64,000 nt of DNA from positions 620,001-684,000 of the forward strand of contig JAALGZ010000020.1 in NCBI GenBank assembly GCA_015227615.1, in the 5' to 3' direction. The first letter of the stretch is position 1; every line of letters starts with the position of its first letter. This document shows, piece by piece, positions 1 through 15,229 of this stretch. A program made the translations under genes and the position numbers. This DNA comes from Labyrinthula sp. Ha (Eukaryota; Sar; Bigyra; Labyrinthulida; Labyrinthulaceae). The notes under the pieces are model-generated. The model made no database searches. It had not been told where the DNA came from and saw only the letters and a list, made by a program, of their open reading frames with translations.

Positions 1-3000
1 TTCCAGAAAAATATAATAACCAAACCGTAATGAGTTGAAGGCGTGTATTGTAATATAAATCTAAAATTTGGTATACTTTTCGAATACAGAGTAATTTCTA
101 CAGATGTTGAGTTCCGCGAGGTACAAACTATTGTTGCTTATGGCTTTTCTAGAAATCAGGAAAGGTATCAGGCATGTCCCAGTTATGATTATTTGTCTCT
201 AAACTCTTTCACAATTGGCACGGTGTAGCCAAATGGATGGACTTAGGTATCTCTAAAGTCTACAATAGTACGGAAAGTCCCCCAAATGTTATGTTTTATT
301 CTTATTATTAGATGTGTCATAAGAAAATTCATATTCCGTAACAAACACAAATATTCCCAACTAAAGAGCAACTAAACAAGAAGCTAAATGCATACTAGCG
401 ACAATAAACTGGTACAAACTGAGGTCATAACATATCAAAATAGAAGTAAAAGAAAAACGGAAAATGTTTTTTTGAATAGACAAGAGGTGCCAAGTTTTCC
501 ATAAGTGTCTTGTTAAACCTTGCGGAAATTTATGTGAATGATAGTAGAAAAAAAAACAAAAACAAATAAATAAAAATTCACCAAGGTTCTAGGGGCACTA
601 TATTTGACTTAAGAATTTACTATCGATTGATGTCATATGCTACCACCTTGCCTGTTTTTAGAAATCATGAGATAAGTCATTTAAAGGTTTGAAAAGTTAT
701 TTTTTATTAGGAGAAACAGATATTTTGTACAGATTCTATACTTATCCTGTTATTTACCCCAGCGTATCGAGGCTCTAATCAACTCTAAAATTTCGAGATT
801 TTCATTTGTTCCTATTGGAATTTTACCATACACAGTCCTCCTTATTGCAGTTATAAAATTTGATATTCGACGAAGTGGTCTCCAGGTGAAATAAAATACA
901 CAGCAGAATTCGTTCGAGCTCGCTTACTACGACGCTTATTTGTAATCACACATACATAAACCATACGCTATAGTATCCATCGAATATCATATAACTGATT
1001 TTGTAGCTATAGAGGTTTTCTGATCAGTGTATGACAAGCTTTTCCAGGTATCATTCCTTATGGGAAAATATTTCATTTTATCTTCTTCTTTTATCCAGAG
1101 TAATATTAACTTCAGTTCCTTAAGTATCTAAAACTGAAGTAAAAAGAAATGTAACTACTTTTTTGATCATTAAGAAGATTCGTATTTTTCAATGCTAATA
1201 ATTCCGCTAATCATTCGCTACTGACATTGTTGTATTTACCCAGGTAAAGTTTTATTAATCTTTACCACAGTTAAATTCTGCGTGTCTAGAAGAGAATCCA
1301 TATGGACCTAAGACATAACTCGATGTTTACTCAACTTTAATTTTAGCCAGATTGGCAATGCTACAGCGAACCTTTTCGACTCCTGAGAAGATATGAAACA
1401 TATTCTAGCGGATAAGTATTTTGTTAGATGGATGACTTCAATATCGTGCTTTTCAATAACCCTTATATTTGGATCAATATATTTAGTTATAATTAATAGG
1501 GAGGGCCATATATTTTCCTTGAATAGTGTTCGGAGATTTTCTGAATTTCAAAGAACCTCAGTGAGCAACTGTTGTTCAGAATGTTTTCTTACTTGAAAAA
1601 ATAATTGTGGAGAATCGGTCATTTAAGAGTATCACCTTTCTAAAATTCAAGTTCTTAAAAATAGCACATCTTTGTTGAGAAATTTTGAAGAATACTCATA
1701 TTGCAATATTAAATTATTCTTAAATTCAGTTTTTTGCCTTTTCTATTTATTGAGATATAATTAGGATATAGTAGATTATTATATGAATGATTAGGCTATT
1801 TGAAATGACTGCAATCAGTAATTTAACCTGATATCGACATTTTTTGAAGTATTAAGAAGCATAGTTAAAGGTTTTTCTATCACTAGAATTACTATATCTG
1901 ATTCTTTATTTGTTATCCATAGCAGGTTTCTAGAGATTGAAACAATTATGAGCGTACCCGTTCTTTCATATTTGTAGCTTCTAGAAAAATTATTCTTGTG
2001 AATAAAGTTTAACTCAGTTCTACTTAAGCAGAGTAGATAAAATGCGATAAATTACCTAGGAAGGTATTTGTATTGGATACCTGTGAAAACACAACTCAGG
2101 GCAAACATTGAGTTATTCATCATACTAAACTTGAATGCATTTGTGTTAAGAAGATGAGCAGGTGCAGAAAAAAGAAGCCTTAAAATTGAATTTTTTTATT
2201 TAAAGTATCTATTCTTATCAAGAAATTGAAAATATATGTATTTTGAATATGTAGCACATAACGAGTTAAAATATAATTTTAGAGAAGGTTGAAAATAAGT
2301 AGAGCAATGTAATACATTCATCATTTGTATTAATACTCAATCATATACTTTATAATGTTCCATTTTCTACTTCACGGAGTTATTTGGTATTGGATGCAGG
2401 ATTAAATATATTTATATCTTAGCTGATAAGTACTTAATGTGATTTTGATTACATGGTCACTATGCAAAAGTATTGAAAAAATATGTCTATACAGTTTTCA
2501 TCATCGGGTAATAGCTATTATAGTAGTAGAATAATAGCTAAACAAAATCCTAGCTATGAGATTATAGCTTTAGATTATATTTTGAGTATCTGTCTAAATA
2601 TTTTTCTGTTTATCTCTAAAGAAATTAAAATTCTATCCATCAATCTCATTGCATTGAGTATACATACGAGTCTATCCATTGGATATATTAAATTGTCTTA
2701 AATTAAATTAGATGTATTTAAGACAACTTTGACAAATTTTGTTATAGATTCACAAAATCTAATAGATTAAATAGAGGATTTATTCAACGTTGAGATGAAT
2801 TATCAGAAAAAAAATATATCTTTGAAAGAGTAGAATAAGGAAAAATATCATTGTTCTTAAATACAAAATTAAATAAATATGTCATGTTAGCAAGGTTCTA
2901 GGAATACTTTAAATATCCGATAATTATGACTAGAAAGCAAATTAAGTGAAATGAAATAAAAAATACGTAATAGTTGAGAATAACGTATTGTCAGCTGTTG

Positions 3001-3477
3001 CATAACTGGTAAGCTTGAATAAGAGATAGACTTGAAAAATGACATATGGATAAAAATCATACAAATATTTGTTAACAGTATTTAAATTTTAATTTGAACT
3101 AAAGAGCCAAGTACATAATGAGAAGAATAAAATTTGAACGGGTAATTATTTACTCAAGAATTTTCTGCGGCTCCATTGATCTTAAAATTCTTGTAACATA
3201 TATTTAAGTAAATAATAAATGTTTTTGGATTTTTCAGCCTTAAGGATCTTAATGCTTTTGAACAATTCTCTAGTTACTATACAATGAGTCTTTTTTTACA
3301 AAACAGAAGTAATTTTTCATGATTTCGCATTTTCCATGATGATTTACCTATATTGCCTATATAAACATAGACCTTAGTTAATATCTTCAATTCAATTCAT
3401 CACTTAGTTACTTGTTTAATCTAAAGATGTTACATCTATAATTTTGAAGACATATATAAAAGCTAAATGTACTCATT

Positions 3478-3512
<35 letters not shown>
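3478..3512. repeat. AT dinucleotide microsatellite
   Basis: An almost pure run of alternating A and T, with one G interruption near 3499, about 35 bp long. It lies inside the gene-poor stretch. Confidence 0.9.
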
Positions 3513-6500
3513 TTGTTTTCCAATGTTCTTGTCGTTGCGAAGGCTTGCAAATATTTTTATATTCTTTAAAGGGTAAATCTCAAGTATAATATATTGTAAG
3601 CAAAATATCGGAAAGTATTTTCAAAAGATGTGTCTTTTGGAGAACTTTTGGGGTCGTAGTAGTATCATTTTATAACCTGTATTAAGCATTTGTTTCGCTC
3701 TCTCCCAAAAGTATAATTTTACCCGTTGGGTTTCCAACTTGAGCAAAGTAGTTTCGTGAAAGGTAATTGAAAGCCTCAGGGTCATATCTTCAACCCATGC
3801 AAATAACGTTTTATAATTTCAACTTGCTCTTGACAAATATATGTTTTATTGGTTTTGGTTTCTTAGGTGTTTGTTATAATTTCGATTAATTACTACAAAA
3901 ACACACTGTCGCTGCTATGATAGAATATAAGTGTAAATTAAGCCATGAAAAGAATGGATGAGAGAAATCAGGAGCCTTGGATGAATTTCCATGTACTGGT
4001 TTATCACTGGTCATATTGATTAGAGAAACGAGTTGAAACTATGAGATTTTTTCTTATAACATATCAGTAATCAATGAAATCAACAAGCCGGTTGATTCAT
4101 ACCACACTGGCCGATTTATTATTTATACTCGATTATTTTCTATAATCTATCAAACTAGCAGAAATGCATCAGAAAGAACCAATAAAATAACTATATTTAA
4201 GATATATGTGTAAATTGTGAATAAATTGAAATGTAAGAGGAGTTTTATTATGAAAATAAGTTTGTATTTGTCTTCCTCGAGAGGGTCTCCCTTCAACTTC
4301 GTTTCTCTAGTTTCATACGAGAAAAAACTAAATATTCCTTAGGATTTGCAAAATAAGGAACAAGTTGTAGTTGATATACCTTGATGTCCAAACTGGTTTA
4401 ATTGCCAGAAAACTGAACTATATACCTAGAACAAAGAATATATATAAGAATAGATTATAAAACCCCTATAGGCTAACCAATTCTTTCTCAATACCATGTG
4501 TATAAAAGAAAGTTAGACAGAATTTTTTATTCTTGAATACAACTATTCCCTGTTGCTTAGGTATATTTGTGTTGTTGGAGATTTGGACTTTTATCAAGTA
4601 CCGATGGAATTTTTATTTCCTCTGAGTATGGAGTTTCATGTAACTTCGTATATGCCGCAACCTGTTAACTTTTTATCCACACCCAATCCAGTATCAAGAT
4701 ATGTCAGATCACAGTTACCCGGTTCTGTAAGAATTTGGTGAACATATTTATTACCCCTAAAGACGCTCTGAGACGCTACTGAGGATATATATTTCTAGCA
4801 AAATATTTCTTGTTTAAAACCATAAATCTTTTTTCTGAATTCAAATTATAGATGATATTTCGCCATATCTGTAATCAAAGAAAGGCAATTTTTCATCTAG
4901 ATTATACTTTCTATGATTTTTGAGAGAAATTTAATAAAAATTACTGTTGAAAGTTTTAGAATTGAACAAATAAGGCATCATTATCTCGTCGACATGTATG
5001 ACGTCGCCACACAAGACATTTACTTCCAGAAAAGTGTATGTTAGACTGACGCCCATGCATCAGCTTCATTGGGTATTCTTTGTTTGAATATTTCTACTTG
5101 GTTGCCATGATATTTTTGGTTACCTTTCTGGTAAATTTGACTTCATGCTTTGGAAACTTAGTAGGCTTATAACCTGAAGAACAGTTTACTAACTCAATAG
5201 CGGGCCTGTATACTCCTTTTCTACAAAATTTCATATTCACCGATATATGTACTTGAGAAATAACTGAAAAAATCTGCTATGTTTTCAGATATTAACTTTA
5301 GGCTTGAAAATAGGTCGGCAACCATACATACTTCATGATAAGTAGTAGCACAATAAATATCATGTAATCATATATATATGTATACTTCTAGGCCCTCAAG
5401 GTTACCACAACACTGGAAGATGGTAAGAAACCAGCAATAACTACTATCAAAACTTATCCAATTTTATTACACGCCAACTTTGGGAAAATCCATAGTTCAC
5501 TTCTTAAGGAATAAAGTATGAAGTTTTGCCCATGCCTGATGGGGATAGTTGAAACATACTATATTTACAACCATATAATTCTCATTTGAGGTTGTTCTTA
5601 CTTTTTGATGACATAAAACTCTCTTTTAGGGAGTTATGTCTTTTCGGTGATCATTTTTTTGGTATTCCTTTCGAAAAACATTTACATATGGTAACTTTGG
5701 AAATATAGATTTTCAACCTTCAGTTCCAGAAGTAAAAGTCCCCGTTTGATTTGAGGGGTTCATTTTACATATGGCCCTTTTTCCTTTTAACATCTTAAAG
5801 TGTTATTATGAGGAAATTCGTCGTAAATTTATTATTATTTTATGCATCCAAAATGATGATTAGGTTCTTCGTGAGCGAATAAGAATAGCGTGTTTACTCA
5901 TAATGTTCCTATCTTTGAGAAAGATTACATGTTTCTTAAGATAGGGGCTAACCCTAAAGACCAAAACAATATCCAAAAGATCTTGTTGCTTGCTTCTATG
6001 GCAGCTTTATTCTTAACAACTTAATATTCAAATCTCGGCTTCCCGCAATGTTCCATGTCTAGGAATAGCAGTGTTATTCCGCCCTAAAAAGGTTTTATCT
6101 GTAATTCACTTACATTTGTTAGTCAAAATAAATGATCTCTTTAGGAAAATTATAATATGTAACCACGAAAGGTTAAGGAAGGTTTTCGATATTAGGGACA
6201 GTTTTTATTCACGAAACTTCGAACCTTCAAATACTGGAGCGAGTCCATTCTCGTGAGACATATTAGCACCAAACATTTTCCGTTTACTTGCTACAAATAA
6301 TCTCTAGATAGAGATGGAGTAGTAGATGCTAAAACCTCATAAAGTATATATATTAATAAATTATTTACCAAAACCAAGGTACCAAAGCACATATGCCTTG
6401 TAACATTCTATGTGCCAAGAGTAATTAAAAAGATTCTTCGCGATGCCATTCGGGGCTTGGTTTGGTAATAATTAACTACTTGTTTTTTTGTGACATTTCT

Positions 6501-9500
6501 TCGCTCCAACTGCATTTCTTCAACGACGGTTTGTTTTTTTTTCTGCTACTGTATCTAGATTCTAATATGATATTTGCCTTTAACAAAATGTACAGAGTAA
6601 AGAATACTAATAGTTGCTTAAAATTAGAATTTGGGTGTAGTGTTCTCACTCATGGATACTTCTAGAGCTTTTGGCGAGAAATAAGAATAGAATACAAGAA
6701 ATATTGAAGAAGATGGGTTTATTTTGAAAATGAACTGCAAATATAACATTTTGCATTGCAGCCCTATCTTTGACATTGGTTAAGTATTTCTTTGCTAATT
6801 CTAATGTCTGCTTCTTTAAAAAACGAAACATATTAATCATATTCACATTGCAGACACAGAGGTAAGCTTTAGGGAACATCAAAAGTTTTCTTAAGCTCTT
6901 GTACTAGGTAGTTTTAGGATCTCACCCTTGGGGAAGCTAGAACCAAGTAAGTTAGTGTGTTGTGTAATAGTATGAGAACTAATAAGAATTAAAAATAATG
7001 AATGGATTTATATTTCATTTCCAGAATTCGAGATAATTTTTGGATCTTGTATCAATAGAAATTATCTCAAATTTATTCTGATGATACTTGGATAATGAAT
7101 AATTTTTCAACCACTTGGACATGGGCCATATTACTAAAAATAATGTTGTTCATGTACCGTGTGAAAACTTTTTGAAGATGCCTACCTGGTTCTGGAAACA
7201 TACGAGAAAAGAATGCTTTTGTGCCATACAACCCGTTTCTTGTAGATTTTCATACCGTATAAAAGAAGTTTCAGGTAATTTGGGATAGCGTCATGTGGCC
7301 GAAATTACCCTACATAGTTAGTAGTTATCAATAACCGGTCACAATAGTTGGGGGTTTCACAATTAACCAATTCGAAAAAAGAGCTATATCGGCTCAATAT
7401 ATTAACATTAAACGAAATTTGACACGTGCCTGCAGGAAAAAATTATAATCCTAGGTAACTACTACATAACCTAAGGTAGGTCAAGGAGAGTAAAACTAAC
7501 TTATAATTATAGTATTCAGTAGTTTCCAGGAGGAATAGTGAAATATACAAGACATCTCAAAGCTCCATCTTGAAAAGACAGAATGAGCAACTGTTTCTAG
7601 GCATATTTCTTCTAGGGGAATATGGCTTGTGAAAAAAATTGCTACACTTTGTGCGATCTAAACAGGTTTAAGTTTGATAGCAAATTTTGTCCAAATTTGG
7701 TGAGAAGATCTCATAATTTAAGTTCTTAGAGGTTGGGATTTCATGGAGCTTAGCACTGGATGTGACATTGAATTTGCTCATAGATGCATGTTTTATAGAT
7801 AAAACACACTAGTTTGAGTAACACATAGAAGCAAAGGGGAAAAGAAGTTTAAATTTTTCTGGACAACGTACAAAATTCAAGAATGAAGTCAATGAATATT
7901 CTTTTGTCTTTATAACCGGTAGCCCATTGGTTTCTTACCTACTTTCGACACAATCTTGGCTATATTTGGTACCTTTTTTGTCATACGTCTTCAGGTTCAA
8001 CAACTTGTTTCTGCTAGTAGAATAGAAAATCTGGATAGATATATATTTCTTGTAAATAGAAACTGTGGTATATGTACTCGGAGCGGATGAGCGGCTGAGC
8101 GACTGAGTATCAAATACGCCTAAATGTTGGTTTGGACATAGCCGATACTTAAACTAGGTAACAAATATTGGAGCACTAGAGATTGGAAACTCGTAATGCA
8201 AATGGCCTATCTTCCCTGTAATTCAAGAAATCCCGGTGAGTACAGACCGGGACGTCAATATACGCATTAACTCCTAGATTTCTTCTGAGCCGCATCGAAC
8301 GAGTTGATATTCTCGGTTTGGTTCACGATCTTGTTGATGATTTGAAATTACAAATATACATGGTGTTCATAACCTTGTTTCTAACCAAAATATCAGAAAA
8401 ATTGAGAGTGAAATGAATGAGTATACTCTAAAGAAAAGGGGTAATTGGTACATCCGATAGGTCTCCACGTTCAGGATAATTGCACTGTTTCACAGATATA
8501 TTAACTTCTGCCAGTGGTTTTCTCTTTCTCTCCTTTTAGTTAGAAACTCGCTATGAAACTACGATTCTTTTATCTCCTGCAAGGCACTCCTATGAGTATA
8601 GGAAGACATTTTGGTAAAGGTATGTGTTTTAGTTAGGGCTGACGTATTAAGAGTAATCATCATTAATTGCCGTAACGTAATGAAGTTTGAACTCTTTTAG
8701 GCTCGCAAGATTAACTCATGGGGACATGAAACCCTTGCAGCTCCGACGATTTCATCTTTAAGTTGGACACAAGTCGTCTCTTACGCTGATACTTGAAACC
8801 ATAAGCGGAATATTAACCTTATGTCTTGCCAAAACAGTGTTTTTCTTGATTGAAATGATATTATTCAAGCTATTTTTCTTCAGTTTGCTTACGTTGTACT
8901 TTATTATTTAATCTTTGTTTTCTTGCGGGAAGCCATTTTTTTTAATGTTGAGAACAATTTGAAAAAGTACAGAGGAAATTGCCAACATTTCGAGAATGCT
9001 GTTTTATGCCTCTCGTATTGATTGAGATTTATAATATATTCTCGACCGCACGTACGTCCCACGTTTTCGTTCAACTAGTAATCGGACTTACGGGGGTTCT
9101 CCACTGATTTCATACCGGTTCGCTACTTGACTATCGCCAAGAAGGGAAATGAAAGTCTCAAGCACAAACGAGATCCATTTGAACAGTAACTCAAGACAGA
9201 GAGCTTTAAGGAGAATGTAACACCCCCAGTTCAGAATAATGTTTCTCAGATCTCTGCCTAAGACTAAAGAGAAGGATAATATTAAAGACTTTAACCAGCG
9301 AAGATTATTATAAAATTCCTAAAAAGTCATTTCATTACCTTGTCCTTTTTTCAGATGTAACGGTGATATTATTGGGTGGAACCGGTAAGGAGCGTTGTGC
9401 TTCGACCCAACCACTCTTCCTTTCTGGATAAATTTGCCATACCTTGAAAAAACAAAGCCCTCATACGACAGCCTCATCAACATGCTGCATAATTGTAGAG

Positions 9501-9649
9501 TAATTTGTTCTTGGCTTAACCAAATAAATAATTTAATTCTGTGTAGGTTTCTTGGCTTTGTTTATATCTTCGAATAAGACTAACTTTTACAAATACCTGG
9601 AATACCTTACTACTTAGTTGGAACAGAAGAGATATAAAACTAGATTCAT

Positions 9650-9666
9650 TATATATATATATATAT
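9650..9666. repeat. Short AT microsatellite
   Basis: A run of alternating A and T of about 17 bp in non-coding sequence, 550 bp upstream of the gene at 10220. Confidence 0.85.
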
Positions 9667-10219
9667 GTAAACATTGGAGAAAATTTAACTATACTTATAT
9701 AACAACATATTCCAAGAAGTGGTTTAATGAAGCCATTATAGCCACTTTAATGTCTTCAAGAAATAGGTGTTTATTTCGGGAATCTTGATTTCTTATGTAT
9801 TGGTTAAAAAATTCAATACAAAATTGTATTGTTCAATACCATAATAAAAGCAGCAGGAACTTGATTAACTCCTCGGAGCACGTTTAACCAATGACCGCAC
9901 TCTCACGTGGTTTTTCCTATCAGCCAAATTCCATTTACCAGGTAGAGAGGCTTTTCCGGTCTCATATGGGAAAAGAACTAAAGCTAGGGAAAAGATAATG
10001 CTGTGGTAGTATTTACTTAAAGTTTATAGTAGATAGTAGTATTAATTCATGAGTATTAATTTCCAAGGAATTATGATATCCGAAGTTATACTTTATAGGG
10101 GATAACGTTAAGCGATTAAATCGTGTCCGACCAGGGTTTGTGTATCCCCGGTTTTAACTACTGTTAACTTTTTATTCGTTTAAACTCAAAGCAAAATCAA
10201 AAACAATCGGTTAAGAAGA

Positions 10220-11257
10220 TTGAACACAAGAGAAAGAATGCTTAGAACAAATTCAACAAGAAGTCAGTTCAACGAAGTAGGAGAACGTGCGTTAAGAGCT
10301 AGTCCTACGGGGTTGTCTTCGCCAAGTCGGCTTTTCAGCAACCTATCCAGGACAAGGTCGGTAAAATCAAACTTCACCACCAGCTCGCCCCATGCCGTAG
10401 ATTTTGGAAGAGAGTCAAGCTTCGTCTCACTCTTTTTACCTGAAGATAAACAGTTGGCAACTAGATTTCCAATGGAGCAGAAGATCCCTGACTTCAAAGT
10501 TCTTGAACTGAAAATGGGGGGGTGCGAGTTAACCGACTCCCTCCACGCAGCGAGTGTGAAGAAGACCGGCACCAGAGGGAAATTCTATGGGTGTATAAGA
10601 GTTAACCAATACAGAGTTGAGACCTATAAGGGGCCAAAAGCTGTGTTGAGGGCTCAATCCAAGTTGCTTGCTGAGATGGATGTAACAGCTGCGGAGTTAG
10701 AGAGTGCCCAAGATGTTGACCTAGATTTGCTTGGTTCTAGGAAGGGCAGGTGTCTAGACCACTTTGAATCCTTTCACCTTGGAAGACTTCTTTCTGTTTC
10801 AAGGCAAGAAAGAAACGAAAAGTATAGCCTAGCAACCAATGTGACGGCGTTACGGCAGGAAACTAAGGGGGAATTGGTTGTTTTGAAATTTTGTCCGAAG
10901 GCAGATGGAGAGCCGATTGAAGTTTTGAGTCTAAAATTTGGGGATGATGCTCAAGCATCTAAATTTGTCAAGAGTGTTAACGTTGCTTTGGAAAACGTTT
11001 TTCGCTTATTGTGCAGAAAGGTCAGGTCTAGTCAGTTAAATGTTTTGAAGAACGATTCAGATCTTGCCACCTGTGAAGTATTCGCAAGAAGAGCAATAGA
11101 TTTATCTCAAATTGCGGCTGGAGAAAATAGTGTTGAGTGTATGGAAGCTGTAGAAGTTTTGTTAGAAATATTAGAGGAAAGAAAACAGGATGAATATGAG
11201 ATTCATTTTTGGCAGGATCGTTTGGAAAGTATTAAAGCGAATGTATCAGAGGAATAA
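10220..11257 (+). CDS. Orphan 345-residue protein, possible PH-like fold
   Basis: An uninterrupted frame from ATG to TAA. I do not recognise the family. The first 60 residues are rich in Ser, Arg and Asn and look disordered. Residues about 85-270 contain alternating strand-like segments that end in an amphipathic helix around residues 243-260 (aspartate, alanine and serine-rich, then a valine/leucine-rich helix); this order of strands followed by a closing helix recalls PH-type domains, but that is inference from pattern only. The last 65 residues are helical and acidic and could be a TPR- or MIT-like helical bundle. It stands alone, with nearly 4 kb of gene-free DNA after it and 10 kb before it. 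No intron is needed. An antisense frame at 10264-10572 is a shadow. Confident that it codes, not confident of its function. Confidence 0.8.
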   Translation: MNTRERMLRTNSTRSQFNEVGERALRASPTGLSSPSRLFSNLSRTRSVKSNFTTSSPHAVDFGRESSFVSLFLPEDKQLATRFPMEQKIPDFKVLELKMGGCELTDSLHAASVKKTGTRGKFYGCIRVNQYRVETYKGPKAVLRAQSKLLAEMDVTAAELESAQDVDLDLLGSRKGRCLDHFESFHLGRLLSVSRQERNEKYSLATNVTALRQETKGELVVLKFCPKADGEPIEVLSLKFGDDAQASKFVKSVNVALENVFRLLCRKVRSSQLNVLKNDSDLATCEVFARRAIDLSQIAAGENSVECMEAVEVLLEILEERKQDEYEIHFWQDRLESIKANVSEE

Positions 11258-14200
11258 GTTTGGAACATTTTGTTGTAGGTTTTGTGTTCCATATGTTTTT
11301 CGTGTGTAGAGCGTGAAGTGTATTTTGAAATAGATGTTAAATAGTAAGATATTAAATATACTTAATGTTCACAAGTTCAACAAATCTCCTTCCGAGAAGT
11401 TCTTCCTCAAATAGATCTGGCGCATAAGACTTGAATAAAGGGCGCAGCCAGGTTAACACTTGTGAAAACATTTTTCTCAAACTGTACTTGTTTCATAATT
11501 CTAAAATTATTACTATAAATTAATAATCTCTGTTTACACTCAAAGCCTTTATATATCTTATATATGTGTAAGGCGTGTATTCTAGGGTAAGTTAGATTTC
11601 TGTTTTACACTTGAGCTAGGACAGCTTCGGGTAAAGCAGAATCCAGGGTATTCTTCTAGGTTAACAATTAATTTTCCTTGTGTTTCTTCCTCTGTTTTTG
11701 ATGCGTTCTTGGTTTGCTTGCTTAAGGATGTAAGACCTTAGGTAAATTTAAGTTTGCAACTAGAGAAGAATAATTGACTAGACTATTGTATTCTCTACAG
11801 GGCTCCAAAATGGAGAAAACCCATCTCAGAGTAGATCTACCACCCTGAGCTCCATTTTATTTGCCTTGGCTAAAATTTCATATCCAGTTCATACACCATG
11901 TTGTAGTTACACTTTTTGTCAGTACCTGTACTAACTCATTAAGTAACTTGTGGAAAAGGTGGTCTAGGAGTACTAAAAAAATGCAATTTATACCTCGTTT
12001 CCACATTAGTAAAGAGCATCTTTTCTATTCCTTTCCATAGCAGCTGTATAATCTCAAGTCAAAATAGGGCATTAGAGGTCCATGTTTACATCCATAATTA
12101 AATTTGCTCCATAAACGTCAGCTTAACTTTTTTGAGACAAATTGGAGCGAAGCTCGCTACCCATGCAATACCAATTATGTATTATCCCTTTTTCCTAGAG
12201 TTGTTATTTTTCTGCGGTTACTGGTAAACTAATCTAGTGATGGACCCTTGGCTGGTATTGATACAAACTGGAAGCCTTGCTGCGCGAAATGGGAAGAAAG
12301 TTAAGTAATTAATAAAACTGAAGACAAAAACTCACAGGAAAACTAGTTTAGGTGGTGTATGGGAAGAATGTGAACCTATGAAAATTTATAATAATGTAAG
12401 AATTTGATAAGGTTGGGCTAAGATATTTAAAACCAAGTAAGGGGGATAAAAAGAACATAAGATCAGCCTTTATAAAATTATTCTAAAGGCTACTAGAAGG
12501 CAGCATGCTTCCTTTGCAGAACACGATCATATAAGCCAAGAATAAGCAAAGGTGTGCCTATAATTAATTCTTGATTCAATACTTGTTAACTCTTCCGACG
12601 CACAAATGCTTTAAGATTTTTGAACTTTGATATTAACTGTTTTAAGCTCCTCTATATGGGAGAAAGTGTAATGTGTGACTATGGTCGCAAATATGATTGT
12701 ATCAAACGAAAAACAGTGAACATTAAATGTATGCTTTCTTTTCAGCGGAAATGTAATCACTTGGTTATTACTAGCTTCTAGAGTATGAGACAAAAGCTCT
12801 AACTTCATTCGAGTTAACCGAGTAATTTGGAATTTATGCCTCTTCTGCCTATTCGCGCAGACACTACGCGTGTTCATAGATGTTTGTTCTTAAGAAGTGA
12901 TGGATTAATGAATTATTATATATATATATAAATCCATATGTTAACAGAAGTATAGCAAACTTGGGCATCAAAAACACCCCGCCTCGCCCACAAAACCAGA
13001 CGAAATGGTTCATATTGCAGCAACGCATTCAAACTATCTCAGAATTGCTTTTTTTGGAAAGGAAAGTAGGAATTTTCTTTTACCCTATGAACTATTCTCG
13101 GACCGCTATCTGAACTTTATCATCTATGTTCTGTAGGCGTATGACCTTTTATAATTAGAAAGTTAAATGCAAGGTTCGGGCTCAGGTTGGGTAAGACATT
13201 ACTTGGAAAGCGCATTAGTTATATTTCGCTGGACACATGGTAGATGAAAGATCTTTGGGGCTATTAATAAAATTGGTTATCAAATGAACAATATTTTTCT
13301 TATCATCTTTACTGTTAAGCAAGCATCAGTAGTTACAGTTATACTCTTGGCGACTACTCTCTCCCAAATGAAGACTCTTTAATAATATATGCAAATGCTA
13401 GCTGTATTGCCTCGAATTTCATGGTTTGGTTTGAACTAAATCTTCTTGGCTCGGCCAACTCTACCGTTACAGGTCATAAGCAAAGGAGCTGCATTACCTC
13501 ACGGTTCACTTTTTTATCGTTTCGGTTCTCTCAGGAAACTGTAATTAATGAATACTTTAAGTGGTGAAATAAGTAAGGATAGGGTGGATTATTGGGAGTT
13601 CTATTTGAGAATATAGATATTACCAAGACCCACACAAGCCAAATACTGGAAGTCTTAACTACTCTGGAGACCCCAATTATGTGCTGATGGCTTCACTTGG
13701 ATCATCTGGCAGATGAAAAGTTTAGATGATGCATTACCTTCAGAATCTTATTGTTTAGAAAATGAGTTATTTTCAAAACGATGCGTACCATTAGACCAGC
13801 TGTTGAATCCGAATTAAGTGATGAGACGGTAATGCTCGGCATCTGTGTAATGACTAAGGTTCATTGAAACAGAAATTCCTGAGATTAACCAGATTACACA
13901 TACCCCATTAAGCGCCGCCAAATGTCTAAATTCCTACTTACAAGTGCTTAACTAGAATATAACTGGGACTTACTAACATGTCTGAAAACTATCTCAAAAT
14001 GAATTCCAAATATACAATTCTCGTTATGTTTACTGGCAACCCTTGTACAACTGCCTGGGGGTGACCATAATATTTGAGGTATCTTCTTGCGCTATGCCTC
14101 TTGGTGACTTAACTTAAGCTCAATAGCAAAAATCACTGGCATTAAGGCACCAAAATAATCAATTAAAATGGGCAAATTTATCCCCATGTCACTTTTACAA

Positions 14201-15229
14201 TAGTATTCTTCCTGGTAGTGCCAAATCTACGATTCATTGCGAAGCTATGGTAGAAAGGTCGTCAAAAATACATTTAAAGTCAATTTCATAGGGGAAACAC
14301 TAAGCGAATAATTTAATCTTATAAGTTTAAAACTTGCTTCACTGTGATTGACTACTTGGTATGAACCCTCATTCAAATTGATACTCACAAAGAAGTCAAG
14401 GAAACCTACGAGGTATGTAACGTTTATAACTAATGTAGCTCAAGCTAGCTTCCAAGAGCTATAAGTAGAACTGAGAGAAAGTTATTAAAAAAAACCAATT
14501 AAATAGAGAAACCGTTGATGCGATCTTCCTAAGCTGTTATACTGCTGGGGTTATACTTTCCCAAGATTTTATAAACTCTTTTGGTATTAGGCTTTAATAT
14601 AATATTGCTTGAAGCTAGTGTTGCTCCTAATATTGTTGCTCCAAGTGTTCATTCATTATATCTGCTATGTCTTAGTTTTCTAAAATTATACGTAGCGAAA
14701 ATTTTCAGCCAAAATTATCGATAGTATATTGATAACTGATAATATTGCTCAAGTATACACATAGGCCAACTATAAGTTGTAGCATTTTGAGCTTACACAA
14801 AAATAATGCAAGGAACTGACAATAGAGGTAGTTAGAAAGCAAAAAAAGAACATTAATCAAAGGAAAGAAAGGCAAATAGAGAGATATTAAGTTTCAATGC
14901 GTAATATTATCTCCTCTTTCATTCGGAAATCACCAAGCCATGGAGGAAAAATGTGTAGTAAACTTTCCTGCAATTTAATTTCAAACGCTAATAGGAGGTT
15001 TTTGAAAAGAAATTCATTCCTAAAAATGGACCAATTGTAGAGCAGTTTTCAGGAAGATACTGTTTAGAGTCTTTCATGGACAGTGAGAACCTAAATACCA
15101 ACAGTAGAAACTTGGTAGTGAGGAAATGTTTATTCTTAACATTAATATCAGTAATGCCCCATTGTGTTCATTGAGTTTATTTTCACCTTTCAAGAAAAAG
15201 ATACAATTGAGTAGGATAGTAAAAGAAGA
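11258..15229. other. Gene-poor stretch, no supported gene
   Basis: No frame here has both an ATG and a family resemblance. A short AT microsatellite lies at about 12917-12930. The frame at 12611-12877 on the minus strand is 88 codons and unremarkable. Nothing else stands out. Confidence 0.6.

Larger units (their letters stand above)
1..10219. other. Gene-poor stretch, no supported gene
   Basis: I read both strands and found only short open frames, most without an ATG and none resembling a known family. The base composition is AT-rich with scattered poly-A and poly-T runs and two AT microsatellites. Genes in this window have few, very short introns, so a real conserved gene should still show long frames, and none does. 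Fragments such as 4553-4741 look faintly protein-like but have no ATG and no recognisable family. GGCC-containing words occur near 5768 and 7122 (see the palindromic motif entries). Confidence 0.6.

Noticed and set aside
10264-10572. 102-codon antisense frame inside the orphan gene
   Set aside because: A shadow of the coding strand with no independent support.
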